A stretch of DNA of 64,000 nucleotides from Breznakibacter sp047600785 (lineage in GTDB: Bacteria; Bacteroidota; Bacteroidia; Bacteroidales; Marinilabiliaceae): contig JASGKH010000002.1 of NCBI GenBank assembly GCA_047600785.1, forward strand, positions 930,001 through 994,000. The letters run 5' to 3'. The notes under the pieces are model-generated. The model made no database searches. It had not been told where the DNA came from and worked only from the letters and a program-made list of their open reading frames with translations. Numbering within the stretch: the first letter of the stretch is position 1; each line of letters opens with the position of its first letter. A program made the position numbers and the translations under genes. Shown here in pieces: positions 26,409 through 35,560 of the stretch.

Positions 26409-27476
26409 TTAGTTTAGCTCAATGATTTTTTTGCCGTTTTTAAGAGTCGACACTCCGTCGGTCACGATTTTATCACCCGCCGAAAGACCGTTTGTGATCA
26501 CGTAATTGAGGCCGTCGGGAGTCGATTTTACCGAAATTACCTTCGAAACCACCGAATCGCCCTGTACTTTATAAACCAGTGTTTTGTTTTGTTGTGCATA
26601 TGTGGCCTTTTGAGGTACGACCAACACACTATCCTCTGTTTTGGGAATAATGACTTTTCCACTGATCCCGCTACGTAGTAATCCCTTAGTATTGGGGAAT
26701 GCAGCCCTAAAGTTTATCGCTCCCGATACTGCATCCACCACGCCTGAAATGGTTTGTACACGCCCTGTTTCTTCATATTCGCTACCATCGGCTAAAAGTA
26801 AACGTATCGGGGGCATGTTTTTGATCTTTTCAGCTTGCGTGTCACCTTCCCATGAGCGCATAAACCCGATCAGATCTTTTTCATTCAGTGAGAAATAGGC
26901 AATGACGTTGGTCGTATTTGCCACTGTCGTCAACACCGACGAGCTGGTTACCAAGCTACCCAACCGATAGGGAACAGCCCCCACGACACCGTTGACAGGA
27001 CTTGTCACCGTGGTCCAGCCAATCGTAGCTTTAGCCTGGTTCAACGTTGCTTCGGCCGAAGCAAAGGCATTTTCATAAGTTTTAAGATTAACATTGCTGA
27101 TAATTCCTTTTTCGGCCAACGGACGCATCCTTTCGACGTTAAGTTTGGCCGTATTGTAATTGGCCTGTGCGTTTTGAAGACTTTGTACCGACGACGGAGA
27201 GTTGATCTTGAACAACGGTTGTCCTTTGCTGACAATCGATCCTTCATCAATATAAACGGCTTCAATATACCCATCTACACGGGGTTTTATGTCAATGTCC
27301 TCCTGTCCCTTCAACACCGTTGGGTAAACGGATTGCAACTCAACATTGCTTAACGAAAGCGTGGCCACAGGGTATGGCTTAGCCGTTTCCGCCGCCCCCA
27401 AAGGGCTTTTCTGCTTGTTGCAGGCAGTGAATGCAAGAAGGGTAACCCCTCCTATTACAAAAACTTTAATATTCAT
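26409..27476 (-). CDS. RND efflux periplasmic adaptor (membrane fusion protein), lipoprotein
   Basis: 355 residues with lipobox FTAC (Cys19) near the N-terminus. Split lipoyl/barrel-sandwich halves (VDGYIEAVYIDEGSIVSKGQPLF and TTVTSPVNGVVGAVPYRLGSLV) flank a short alpha-helical hairpin with LQNAQANYNTAKLNVERMRPLAEKG. Beta-barrel and membrane-proximal domains follow. It lies 10 bases before the transporter gene and 64 bases after the MarR gene. Confidence 0.94.
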   Translation of the reverse strand: MNIKVFVIGGVTLLAFTACNKQKSPLGAAETAKPYPVATLSLSNVELQSVYPTVLKGQEDIDIKPRVDGYIEAVYIDEGSIVSKGQPLFKINSPSSVQSLQNAQANYNTAKLNVERMRPLAEKGIISNVNLKTYENAFASAEATLNQAKATIGWTTVTSPVNGVVGAVPYRLGSLVTSSSVLTTVANTTNVIAYFSLNEKDLIGFMRSWEGDTQAEKIKNMPPIRLLLADGSEYEETGRVQTISGVVDAVSGAINFRAAFPNTKGLLRSGISGKVIIPKTEDSVLVVPQKATYAQQNKTLVYKVQGDSVVSKVISVKSTPDGLNYVITNGLSAGDKIVTDGVSTLKNGKKIIELN

Positions 27477-27540
27477 AATGATTAAATTGGTTTTATACGA
27501 TCGAATTATACACTCCTAATACAAATAATACTTTTATAGG

Positions 27541-27987
27541 TCATTGCCGATTGAGTTTCTCGCCCTGTACTTTCATATGGTCGATTACCTTATAAAACGT
27601 ATCGATATCACTATCGGATAAACCTTCCAACAACTCCATAGAAATTTCCATTTCAATTTCATCGTACTGGTCCATCAATTTATTGCCCAATTCGGTCAAT
27701 GTCAACTGATTTCTTCTCCTGTCGTTACAGTCTACGATACGTTTGAGAAAATCGTCTTTTTCCAAAGCATCTACCATTCTCATTATCACAGACTTGTCTT
27801 TTCCGAGCTGCTCAGCGACATCTTGTTGCACAACTTCACAGGTAGCTAATCTAAGCATCTTAAGCACAATCAATTGATCAAAAGGCAAGTTGATGCCTTT
27901 TTGTTTTAGTCTTGCTTTAATCGGATTGGATATTGCCCATCGCAAAGGACCAAGTGTTGGCCCTAATGGCTTTATGTGTGTTTTCAT
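27541..27987 (-). CDS. MarR-family regulator, probable repressor of the adjacent efflux operon
   Basis: 148 residues from the ATG at 27987; the seven-codon longer reading would begin inside the -7 box at 28008-28015 and cannot be translated from that promoter. Winged helix with VVQQDVAEQLGKDKSVIMRMVDALEKDDFLKRIVDCNDRRRNQLTLTE-type sequence, where DCNDRRRNQ forms the wing. First gene of the MarR-adaptor-transporter-channel series, so it is likely autoregulated and controls the pump. Confidence 0.9.
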   Translation of the reverse strand: MKTHIKPLGPTLGPLRWAISNPIKARLKQKGINLPFDQLIVLKMLRLATCEVVQQDVAEQLGKDKSVIMRMVDALEKDDFLKRIVDCNDRRRNQLTLTELGNKLMDQYDEIEMEISMELLEGLSDSDIDTFYKVIDHMKVQGEKLNRQ

Positions 27988-28007
27988 TACAAAATATTTC
28001 ACACGCA

Positions 28008-28039
28008 CAAAAATAACAATTAATAGTTGGCAATATCAA
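28008..28039 (-). promoter_or_regulatory. Promoter of the MarR-efflux operon
   Basis: Minus-strand TATTTTTG (28008-28015) with TTG (28037-28039) exactly 21 bases upstream. Transcription would begin about 28000, ahead of the MarR start at 27987. Confidence 0.65.
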
Positions 28040-28050
28040 CCGTTGGCAAT
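28026..28050. promoter_or_regulatory. Putative MarR operator
   Basis: Direct repeat gttggcaat at 28026-28034 and 28042-28050, 16 bases apart, with the palindrome caaccgttg (28037-28045) between them. The repeats straddle the -33 element of the MarR-efflux promoter, the position expected for a repressor site. Confidence 0.5.
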
Positions 28051-28154
28051 GTTTACAATTATTTAACAATCTGATGGATATCAGGAAATATTTAATAGAT
28101 GCGTAAATAGGAAAGAAATAACGCAAAAGATAAGGTTGTGGTTGACATTGTAAT

Positions 28155-28190
28155 GAAAAAAAAGCCTTTGGTGCAGTATACCAAAGGCTT
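28155..28190 (-). terminator. Terminator of the GH3 gene
   Basis: Stem aagcctttggt / accaaaggctt with a 7-base loop. On the minus strand it is followed by a run of T (reverse of aaaaaa), ending the leftward beta-glucosidase transcript. Confidence 0.88.
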
Positions 28191-28219
28191 ATGAAAAAAT
28201 ATGTCGTTCATTAAAACAT

Positions 28220-30535
28220 CTATCGATAATTAAAAGATGCTTCTAATCCCCCAACTTCAAGTTTGAATTCACCAGGTTCAATTATCCGCTGATTATCGGC
28301 ATTCACAAAAGATAAATCTGTTGGATTGAGGATAAAGCTCACTTGTTTCGATTCGCCCGCCTTCAGATCTATCTTTTCAAATCCGCGTAATCGCTTCACA
28401 TCGGGAGTAATAGACGCATAAAGATCTGAAGTGTAAAGTTGCACCACCTCTTTCCCATCGCGTTTCCCGGTGTTCGTGACCGTCACGGTCGCCGTCAAGG
28501 TCTTATCCCCTGTCATTTCCGTGGTACTAAGTTGTAAATCGCTGTAAACAAAACTTGTATAACTCAACCCAAAACCAAATGGCCATTGTACGGCAAAATC
28601 ACTTTCATAATCGTACATGCCTTGCATTTTTTTCTGGTATTCAGATGGTTTATGGTCGTAGGTCAACAGTGTGTTTACATACATTGGATAAGTGTAAGGC
28701 AACTTACCACTGGGATTCACATCGCCAAATATCACATCGGCTACGGCTAATCCTCCGTAATTACCGGGAAGATAGCTTTGCAGCACACCTTTGACACCCG
28801 GTACGATTTCACGGATAACCCTTGGACGCCCCTCATTAAGTACCACAATGATGGGTTTGCCGGTTTTAATGGCCGTCTCGGCGAGTAACAATTGGTTTTC
28901 CGACAACGATAAGTCGTGCAAATCACCTGGTTTTTCACAATAGCTGTTTTCGCCGATGCAAAGCACAATATATTGGACTGAAGAAGCGGCATGTTTCACT
29001 GCATCCAGATTTACAAGGCGGTCGTCCCAGTACTTTCCATCGTTGTTATATTCCACACCGGGCACATAGACCACGTTCCTCTCGCCTATTTTGTTGCCGA
29101 TAGCCTTTAAAATGGTCGAATATCCTGTTGTAAACGATTCCGATTTACTACCCTGCCACGTGTAGCTCCAACCACCGTTGAGCGCACGCATCGTATTGGC
29201 ATTTGGCCCTGTGACCAATACTTTGGCATTTTGGGGAAGCGGCAATATGTCATTATCATTTTTTAGCAATGTAACAGATTGTTTTGCGGCTTCGTATGCA
29301 TCATTCGTAAATTCTTCAGATCCAAATTTTGGATAATCGGTGAAATGAGTCACCGGACGTTCAAACAAGCCAAGTTTGTATTTTACGTTCAATATCCGAC
29401 GCACGGCATCATCAATACGTGACATGGAAACTTCCCCCTCGTTGGCCAATGCCACCAAATGGTCACAAAAATCAAAATTGTAGGGAATCATGGACATATC
29501 GATACCTGCATTGATAGCTAATTTTACCGCTTCTTTTTGCGATGTAGCCACACGGTCACGTTCATAAAGGTTCTCAATATCCTTCCAATCGGTTACGACC
29601 AAACCGGTAAACCCAAGTTCGTCTTTCAGCAATCCGGTAAGCAATTTGTAGCTCGCATGCACGGGTACCCCGTTGACAATACCCGAATTGACCATCACCG
29701 TATGCGAGCCGGCATTGACACCGGCCGCAAACGACGGTACATGGCGTTCACGCAATTCATAGTCGGGAATGAGCGAAGGTGTTCTGTCTTTGCCCGATAC
29801 CGGCACCGAATAGCCCAGGTAATGTTTAATGCAGGACGCAATACGATTAGGATCCGATAATTGGTTGTTGTCCCCCTCATACCCTTTCACTATTTCTACA
29901 GCCATTTGCGAAGCCAGATAGACGTCTTCACCAAATGTTTCCCACATACGGGGAAAACGTGGGTCACGCCCCATATCAAGAACCGGGGAAAATGTCCACG
30001 GAATGGCCGATGCTCGTGTTTCATATGCCGTAATTTCACCTCCGCGTCTTACCAAATCCCGGTTCCATGTGGCAGCTTGTCCTATTTGCTGGGGGAATAA
30101 GGTGGCTCCTGCCGTGTAAGTCGCACCATGTATGGCATCTACTCCATACAACACTGGAATTTTGAGACGTGTTTCAGAGGTGGCCATTTGTTGTATTTGC
30201 GACACAATAGCGTGCCATTCCTGAAGGGTACGTGCTTTGGCGTTACCTGTGTTGAGTATAGATCCTAAATGATAATTGACCAGTGCCTTGCGCAAGATAG
30301 CCGTATCGAGGGTTATCGGCTCTGCAGTGTGGAACGGATTGTCGCCCACCGTCAAAATATCGAGCGTAACCTGAGCCATCTGCCCAACTTTTTCTTCCAC
30401 TGTCATTCTGGAAATCAACTCTTCAACAAACGGAATACGCTCCACTTTGGCCGATGCCCGTTCTTCGGCCGTAGGCGGTTTACACCCAATGGCCATTCCC
30501 AATAGGCATAGGCCCAACAAATGATTCTTTTTCAT
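28220..30535 (-). CDS. bglX: GH3-family beta-glucosidase, lipoprotein
   Basis: I start at the ATG at 30535 (771 residues), which gives a lipoprotein signal with AIGC. The GH3 N-terminal barrel contains the conserved KHYLGYSVPVSGKDRTP segment and the nucleophile D316 in GLVVTDWKDIENLYE. The GH3 C-terminal domain (about residues 390-610) follows, with CIGENSYCEKPGDLHDLSL in the acid/base region, and a fibronectin-III-like domain closes the protein (RDGKEVVQLYTSDLYASITPDVKRLRGFEKIDL region). It likely removes terminal beta-linked glucose or xylose from oligosaccharides at the cell surface or in the periplasm. Confidence 0.93.
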   Translation of the reverse strand: MKKNHLLGLCLLGMAIGCKPPTAEERASAKVERIPFVEELISRMTVEEKVGQMAQVTLDILTVGDNPFHTAEPITLDTAILRKALVNYHLGSILNTGNAKARTLQEWHAIVSQIQQMATSETRLKIPVLYGVDAIHGATYTAGATLFPQQIGQAATWNRDLVRRGGEITAYETRASAIPWTFSPVLDMGRDPRFPRMWETFGEDVYLASQMAVEIVKGYEGDNNQLSDPNRIASCIKHYLGYSVPVSGKDRTPSLIPDYELRERHVPSFAAGVNAGSHTVMVNSGIVNGVPVHASYKLLTGLLKDELGFTGLVVTDWKDIENLYERDRVATSQKEAVKLAINAGIDMSMIPYNFDFCDHLVALANEGEVSMSRIDDAVRRILNVKYKLGLFERPVTHFTDYPKFGSEEFTNDAYEAAKQSVTLLKNDNDILPLPQNAKVLVTGPNANTMRALNGGWSYTWQGSKSESFTTGYSTILKAIGNKIGERNVVYVPGVEYNNDGKYWDDRLVNLDAVKHAASSVQYIVLCIGENSYCEKPGDLHDLSLSENQLLLAETAIKTGKPIIVVLNEGRPRVIREIVPGVKGVLQSYLPGNYGGLAVADVIFGDVNPSGKLPYTYPMYVNTLLTYDHKPSEYQKKMQGMYDYESDFAVQWPFGFGLSYTSFVYSDLQLSTTEMTGDKTLTATVTVTNTGKRDGKEVVQLYTSDLYASITPDVKRLRGFEKIDLKAGESKQVSFILNPTDLSFVNADNQRIIEPGEFKLEVGGLEASFNYR

Positions 30536-30682
30536 GAGTTTTGATTTTGATAAATTATACACCGATAGTGTTTATCTCACACTTACATTGATCCCAAAAA
30601 TAATCTATCCTGCACAATGACAGAAACCAAACAACAAATTAAGATTTTTTTAACATTTAGTGGTATTGATGCCCGCATAAAC

Positions 30683-30711
30683 GCCAAAGCCGGCTTAAAG
30701 GCCGGCTTTGG
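30683..30711 (-). terminator. Possible terminator after icd
   Basis: Eleven-bp perfect stem ccaaagccggc / gccggctttgg with a 6-base loop, 19 bases past the icd stop. The T-tract on the icd strand is weak (gttta), so efficiency is uncertain. Confidence 0.55.
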
Positions 30712-30729
30712 AAATATTGAGACGAAAAA

Positions 30730-31960
30730 CTATTTCGCTAGTTTCAATTTCAGGTTCGCGTCCAGCGCATCCATAAATTGCTCCGTGGTGAGATAATGCT
30801 CTGCTTTCAAATTGTTATTGTGGACACAAAGAGCTAAATCTTTCGTCATATTACCCGCTTCAACGGTCTCCACGCACACGGTCTCCAAAGCATGACAAAA
30901 ATCGATCAATGGTTGGTTCCCATCCAATTTTCCCCTAAAGGCCAGCCCACGGGTCCATGCATAAATGGACGCAATTGGATTGGTAGATGTCGGTTTGCCT
31001 TGTTGGTGCTGACGATAATGACGGGTTACGGTGCCATGGGCCGCTTCTGCCTCAATGGTTTTGCCGTCAGGGGTCACAAGTACCGATGTCATTAGGCCAA
31101 GAGAACCAAACCCTTGTGCCAAAGTATCGGATTGCACGTCACCATCATAGTTTTTACAGGCCCAAACAAATTTACCGTTCCACTTTAAAGCCGCAGCCAC
31201 CATATCATCAATCAAACGGTGTTCATAGGTAATACCTAATTCTTCAAATTTAGCTTTGTAATGCTTTTGATAAATTTCTTCGAAAAATATCCTTAAAACG
31301 TCCATCATATTTTTTCAGGATGGTGTTTTTGGTCGACAGGTAAAGCGGCCATTGTTTACTGATCGCCTGGTTAAAGCAAGAATGCGCAAATCCTGCAATT
31401 GATTCATCGGTATTGTACATGGCCAATGCCACGCCGTCACCTTTAAAGTCGTACACTTCGTATGATTGCACATCCTCCCCGTTCTCCGGGGTAAATGTAA
31501 TGGTGAGCTTTCCTTTACCTTTCACCACAAAATCAGTGGCACGGTATTGGTCTCCAAACGCATGGCGGCCAATGCAAATGGGATGCTCCCAACCGGGTAC
31601 CAGCCGGGGTATGTTATTAATAATGATTGGTTCGCGGAACACGGTACCATCCAAAATGTTACGAATAGTCCCATTGGGCGATTTCCACATTTTTTTCAAT
31701 CCAAATTCCTCTACCCTCTTTTCGTCGGGCGTAATGGTGGCACATTTAATGCCCACGTTGTACTTTTTAATGGCTTCGGCAGCATCAACAGTCACCTGGT
31801 CGTTCGTGGCATCGCGATGCTCGATGCCCAGATCGTAATATTTGATGTCCAGATCAAGATAAGGGAAAATGAGCTTGTCCTTGATCATTTTCCAAATGAC
31901 ACGGGTCATTTCATCGCCATCGAGTTCTACTACGGGTTTTGTTACTTTAATTTTCGACAT
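30730..31960 (-). pseudogene. icd: NADP-dependent isocitrate dehydrogenase, interrupted by a +1 frameshift
   Basis: The TCA-cycle enzyme of the eukaryote-like homodimeric type. The first frame (31960 to about 31283) encodes residues 1-226 with SPNGTIRNILDGTVFREP and GRHAFGDQYRATDFVV; the second encodes the rest with IDDMVAAALKWNGKFVWACKNYDGDVQSD and EAEAAHGTVTRHYR. Together they make 409 residues, the family length. The first frame runs off after GRFKDIF into RRNLSK, while the +1 frame continues FEEIYQKHYKAKF. The break is at a T5 run on the coding strand (31283-31287) where T4 would keep the frame. A new ATG at 31308 opens the second frame. Mutation, sequence error or recoding are all possible. 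Confidence 0.85.
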
Positions 31961-32044
31961 TTTCTCTATGTGTTTTTTTACTTGATTACTCCGTTCCGCA
32001 AAATCATTAACCTTTCTGGGCTAAAATGGTTCATAAAAAGTGCA

Positions 32045-33724
32045 TTATTCCAAGTCCAGATCGAAAAGACGCTTCAATTCGGCCAGTGATGGATTTTGCT
32101 CCACCATCACCCGCATTTTATCCGATGCTGTATAAACCTTGGCCTCACTGGGCTTTTCTTCCACAATCTGAATCTCAAGGGTTAATCTGGCATTCTTTAC
32201 CCTTTTTTTCAGAAATGTGAAAATAGAAGGTTTCCCTTTAGTGACTTCATCTTCCTGCATACTGTCTTTCAGTCCCAATACCAAGGTGGTGCCATTGCTG
32301 ACCTTAGGTATTTGGTTTGACAAAATGGTGTATAGGTAGGGATTGGTCATTTGCACGGATGATGCATATTCGAGCCAGGCGGTACGGATAATGGCATCAT
32401 CGACCGGAGAATTCCACGCAGGGTCAATGTCGTGGTCGCCATTTCCCGTTTGAACATTAGATGTTTGATACGGAGCGGCAGGTAGAGCACCGTCATTTGC
32501 CAGTGCGTTGATGGAAACCGATTTAATAGAGGATGGTACAGCACTGTTTCCTTTGGGGGTGAACGCGTTTGGAAGAGCAGATGTTCCTGCCTGGTTGGCA
32601 ACTTGCCGCGATGTCAGTTCGAGCTTTTTTTTTTCGGAAACCAAACGTGAAAGCTTTACCAGAGAAAACTCGACAAAAAGGCGCTTATTTTTAGCGTTCT
32701 TGAATTGAAGTTCGGTACTGGTACAAACTTCAAGGGCTTCGTAAATAAAATCGATCGATGCATTTTGGGACTGCATTTTATAACGCTCGCCAATGGTCGA
32801 TCCTACTTCAAGCAATTTGACCGACTGGGGGTTTTTGCACACCAAAAGATCCCGAAAATGGGCACTTAATCCCGTCACAAAATGATAAACGTCGAACCCG
32901 TTCTTTAAAATCTCATCAAAAATAAGGATCGACTCCACCATATCTTCGCGCAAGAAAGCATCTGTCAACCTAAAGTAATAGTCGTAATCAAGTACATTAA
33001 GATTCTCAATGACATTCTTATAGGTAATACTCTTTCCCGAAAAGGCCACGATCTGATCGAAAATCGACAACGCATCACGCATGGCGCCATCGGCCTTTTG
33101 GGCAATCACGTTCAAGCCTTCATCTTCAACTGTAATATCTTCACTTTGTGCCACATATTTCAAATGATTGGCCGCATCCAGTATACTGATGCGGTTAAAA
33201 TCAAAAATCTGGCACCGGGACAAAATAGTGGGCAGAATCTTATGCTTTTCGGTGGTAGCCAAAATAAAGATAGCATGCCGGGGAGGCTCTTCCAACGTTT
33301 TCAGAAAGGCGTTGAATGCCGCTTGTGACAACATGTGAACCTCGTCAATGATGTACACGCTGTATTTTCCGATTTGGGGAGGAACACGCACCTTATCGAT
33401 CAACAAACGGATGTCATCTACCGAGTTGTTGCTGGCCGCATCAAGTTCGTGGATATTATACGAACGGTTTTCAATGAAAGATTTGCATGACTCACATTCA
33501 TTACAAGCCTCAAAGTCGGGCTTGATGTTCAAACAATTGATGGTTTTGGCAAAAATACGGGCACAAGTGGTTTTCCCTACCCCGCGCGACCCGCAAAAAA
33601 GATACGCATGGGCCAGTTGCTGGTTTTTAATGGCATTCTTTAGCGTAGTAGTGATGTGCGCCTGCCCAACAACCGACATGAATGTGACTGGTCTGTACTT
33701 TCGTGCCGAAACAATAAACTCCAT
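32045..33724 (-). CDS. dnaX: DNA polymerase III subunit gamma/tau
   Basis: Clamp-loader ATPase. Walker A GSRGVGKTT (residues 45-53), zinc knuckle CxxCxxC in FEACNECESCKSF, DEVHMLSQAAFNAFLKTLEEPP as Walker B and DEAD-like region, and SRCQIF as sensor. Domains I-III end about residue 370. A Pro/Ala/Thr-rich linker and a small C-terminal domain complete the tau form (559 residues). At codons 364-367 there is an A10G run where a -1 shift leads to a stop three codons later, giving a 370-residue product (see findings). Promoter at 33757-33787. Confidence 0.95.
   Translation of the reverse strand: MEFIVSARKYRPVTFMSVVGQAHITTTLKNAIKNQQLAHAYLFCGSRGVGKTTCARIFAKTINCLNIKPDFEACNECESCKSFIENRSYNIHELDAASNNSVDDIRLLIDKVRVPPQIGKYSVYIIDEVHMLSQAAFNAFLKTLEEPPRHAIFILATTEKHKILPTILSRCQIFDFNRISILDAANHLKYVAQSEDITVEDEGLNVIAQKADGAMRDALSIFDQIVAFSGKSITYKNVIENLNVLDYDYYFRLTDAFLREDMVESILIFDEILKNGFDVYHFVTGLSAHFRDLLVCKNPQSVKLLEVGSTIGERYKMQSQNASIDFIYEALEVCTSTELQFKNAKNKRLFVEFSLVKLSRLVSEKKKLELTSRQVANQAGTSALPNAFTPKGNSAVPSSIKSVSINALANDGALPAAPYQTSNVQTGNGDHDIDPAWNSPVDDAIIRTAWLEYASSVQMTNPYLYTILSNQIPKVSNGTTLVLGLKDSMQEDEVTKGKPSIFTFLKKRVKNARLTLEIQIVEEKPSEAKVYTASDKMRVMVEQNPSLAELKRLFDLDLE
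32624..32635 (-). promoter_or_regulatory. Candidate frameshift/slippage site in dnaX
   Basis: On the coding strand: G, ten A, G. Zero frame reads GAA AAA AAA AAG CTC; the -1 frame reads AAA AGC TCG AAC TGA. The run contains the A-AAA-AAG heptamer of the E. coli dnaX site. No strong downstream hairpin was found by eye. Confidence 0.5.
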
Positions 33725-33756
33725 AATTATAATCGCCAGCTTTTTTTGTAGCCTTG

Positions 33757-33787
33757 CAAATATAGTTTTTTCAAAATGCCAAACAAA
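33757..33787 (-). promoter_or_regulatory. dnaX promoter
   Basis: Minus-strand TATATTTG (33757-33764) with a full TTTG (33784-33787) 19 bases upstream; 33 bases before the dnaX start codon. Confidence 0.65.
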
Positions 33788-33857
33788 ACTGCCTCATGTG
33801 CAAGTTATCAACAATCGAGCCGCTTCTTTTTGATAAATGAATTCGCTATCAGCCAGT

Positions 33858-35522
33858 TTATGCCGTTTCGCTCTCTCTTAACACCAATCGGCCGAAGTTA
33901 GTTGCCCGACTGGTAATGATCCGATACAGATTCAACAGTTCCAAATGGATTTTGCTTGACTCTACCGACAAGCTTTGGGGCGAAAACAACCGTTGATAGT
34001 GGCTCATCTCCAAATCGAAAGCCAAGTAAGCATATTCACGATATTTCTTTTTCATTTTAAGGGCACTGTCGTAATCACGGTTCTCAACCAAATCCAGGGC
34101 CCTGTTCAACTGCTTCACACAACGGGAATGGTAATACGTCAGTTCATCTTTACCTGCATCGGAAAACTCTACACCTATATTTTGGTATTTTTCTGCCTGA
34201 TGGATAATGTTTACCGATACCAAATCGGCTACCTGCTCAAGCTCATTAACCAAATGGAGCAATTGGTATACTTCGGCTGACCACATCTCTCGAGATGAGA
34301 CTTTAGCTGACCTCAGCCAAAAATCATTGATTTTCTGACGATAAGAATCTGTTTCTTGTTCCAATCGTTTCAACTCATCAATGTCGATCTCATTGGGGCC
34401 GATAAACAGGCCCAACGATGCGTCCACCATTCTCACCACCACCTGCCCCATGCCTAACAGTTCTTTTTTGAGCAACGCCACAGATATTGTGGGCGAATCC
34501 AATACTGCATCGGTCAAGTATTTCAATGTAAACTGATCTTTCTTCTTGTCCGGTAGCAGGTAACGGCTGATAAACCGCCCAAACTGTTCGGTAAAAGGCA
34601 GCCACCCCAGCATGAGCACCAAATTATAGAAAGTATGTGCGTTGGCAACCGCCCGCCCAAAATCGGGAGTCTCTCCCATCAATTTCAACACCAGCCATTC
34701 CCACTGGGATAGAAACCAAATGAATATAAATGCCGTGGCTATTTTAAACATCACATTGGCCACAGCCACTTTCTGCGCCTGTCGCGAAGCACTGATCGAT
34801 GAAATCAATGCCGTAAGGGTCGTCCCAATATTCGATCCCAAAATCATGGGCAAACAATGGCCGAGATCCAGTAAACCGGTAGATCCCAACATGATCAGTA
34901 TACCAATGAACGCCGCACTGCTTTGAATCAGGGCAGTGACAACAAATCCCAGTAAAAGTGCAGGTACCGGATGGGTTATATGCCCCATGGCATGAATAAA
35001 CGGTTGGTAATCCTGCAAAGGTTTCATGGACTGGGACATCATATCCATGCCATAAAAAAGCAGGCCCAAACTAAGCAATGTTTCAAATAAATGCTTCCAG
35101 CGGCCTTTAGACAAAATGCTCAATATAAATCCAAATCCAATTGCAAACAGCGCGTACTTACCAACCTTAAACGCAACCAATTGGGCCGTAATGGTCGTAC
35201 CAAAAGCAGTACCCAACACCACGGGAAGTGCTTGTGTAAACGACAAAAGCCCTGCATCCACAAAACTGACCAGCACCACTGTAGACGCACTACTACTTTG
35301 GAACAAAACAGTGAAAAAAACACCGAACCCGGCACCGTAAATACGATTTTTCGATACCCCCGACAAAAAATGCCGCATTTGTTTTCCGGCCAGATTCCGA
35401 ATGCCTTGGCTTAGCATCTGCATCCCCAGCAAAAACAACCCAACCCCGCCAACTAGCCCCATTGTCACTAACAAGGCACTGTCGGATGACCAAATGCCGG
35501 TTGGTGCATGTTCCATTATCAA
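33858..35522 (-). CDS. Na/Pi cotransporter-family membrane protein with PhoU-like domain
   Basis: 554 residues. The N-terminal half has two inverted membrane repeats, each with the signature QSS: LFQSSSASTVVLVSFVDAG and ALIQSSAAFIGILIMLGS. About eight transmembrane segments reach to residue 320. The C-terminal 200 residues are soluble and helical, like PhoU. It takes up phosphate with sodium, or has a regulatory role in phosphate control. It lies 38 bases behind the next upstream gene and may be cotranscribed with it. An ATG two codons further in is equally possible as start. Confidence 0.9.
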   Translation of the reverse strand: MIMEHAPTGIWSSDSALLVTMGLVGGVGLFLLGMQMLSQGIRNLAGKQMRHFLSGVSKNRIYGAGFGVFFTVLFQSSSASTVVLVSFVDAGLLSFTQALPVVLGTAFGTTITAQLVAFKVGKYALFAIGFGFILSILSKGRWKHLFETLLSLGLLFYGMDMMSQSMKPLQDYQPFIHAMGHITHPVPALLLGFVVTALIQSSAAFIGILIMLGSTGLLDLGHCLPMILGSNIGTTLTALISSISASRQAQKVAVANVMFKIATAFIFIWFLSQWEWLVLKLMGETPDFGRAVANAHTFYNLVLMLGWLPFTEQFGRFISRYLLPDKKKDQFTLKYLTDAVLDSPTISVALLKKELLGMGQVVVRMVDASLGLFIGPNEIDIDELKRLEQETDSYRQKINDFWLRSAKVSSREMWSAEVYQLLHLVNELEQVADLVSVNIIHQAEKYQNIGVEFSDAGKDELTYYHSRCVKQLNRALDLVENRDYDSALKMKKKYREYAYLAFDLEMSHYQRLFSPQSLSVESSKIHLELLNLYRIITSRATNFGRLVLRESETA

Positions 35523-35560
35523 TAAAAATTTTGTTGAATATTAAGACTGTCAATATTCGT

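Noticed and set aside
31466..32089. 207-residue open frame antisense to icd
   Set aside because: It runs against the conserved first half of icd and beyond, without recognisable protein features.
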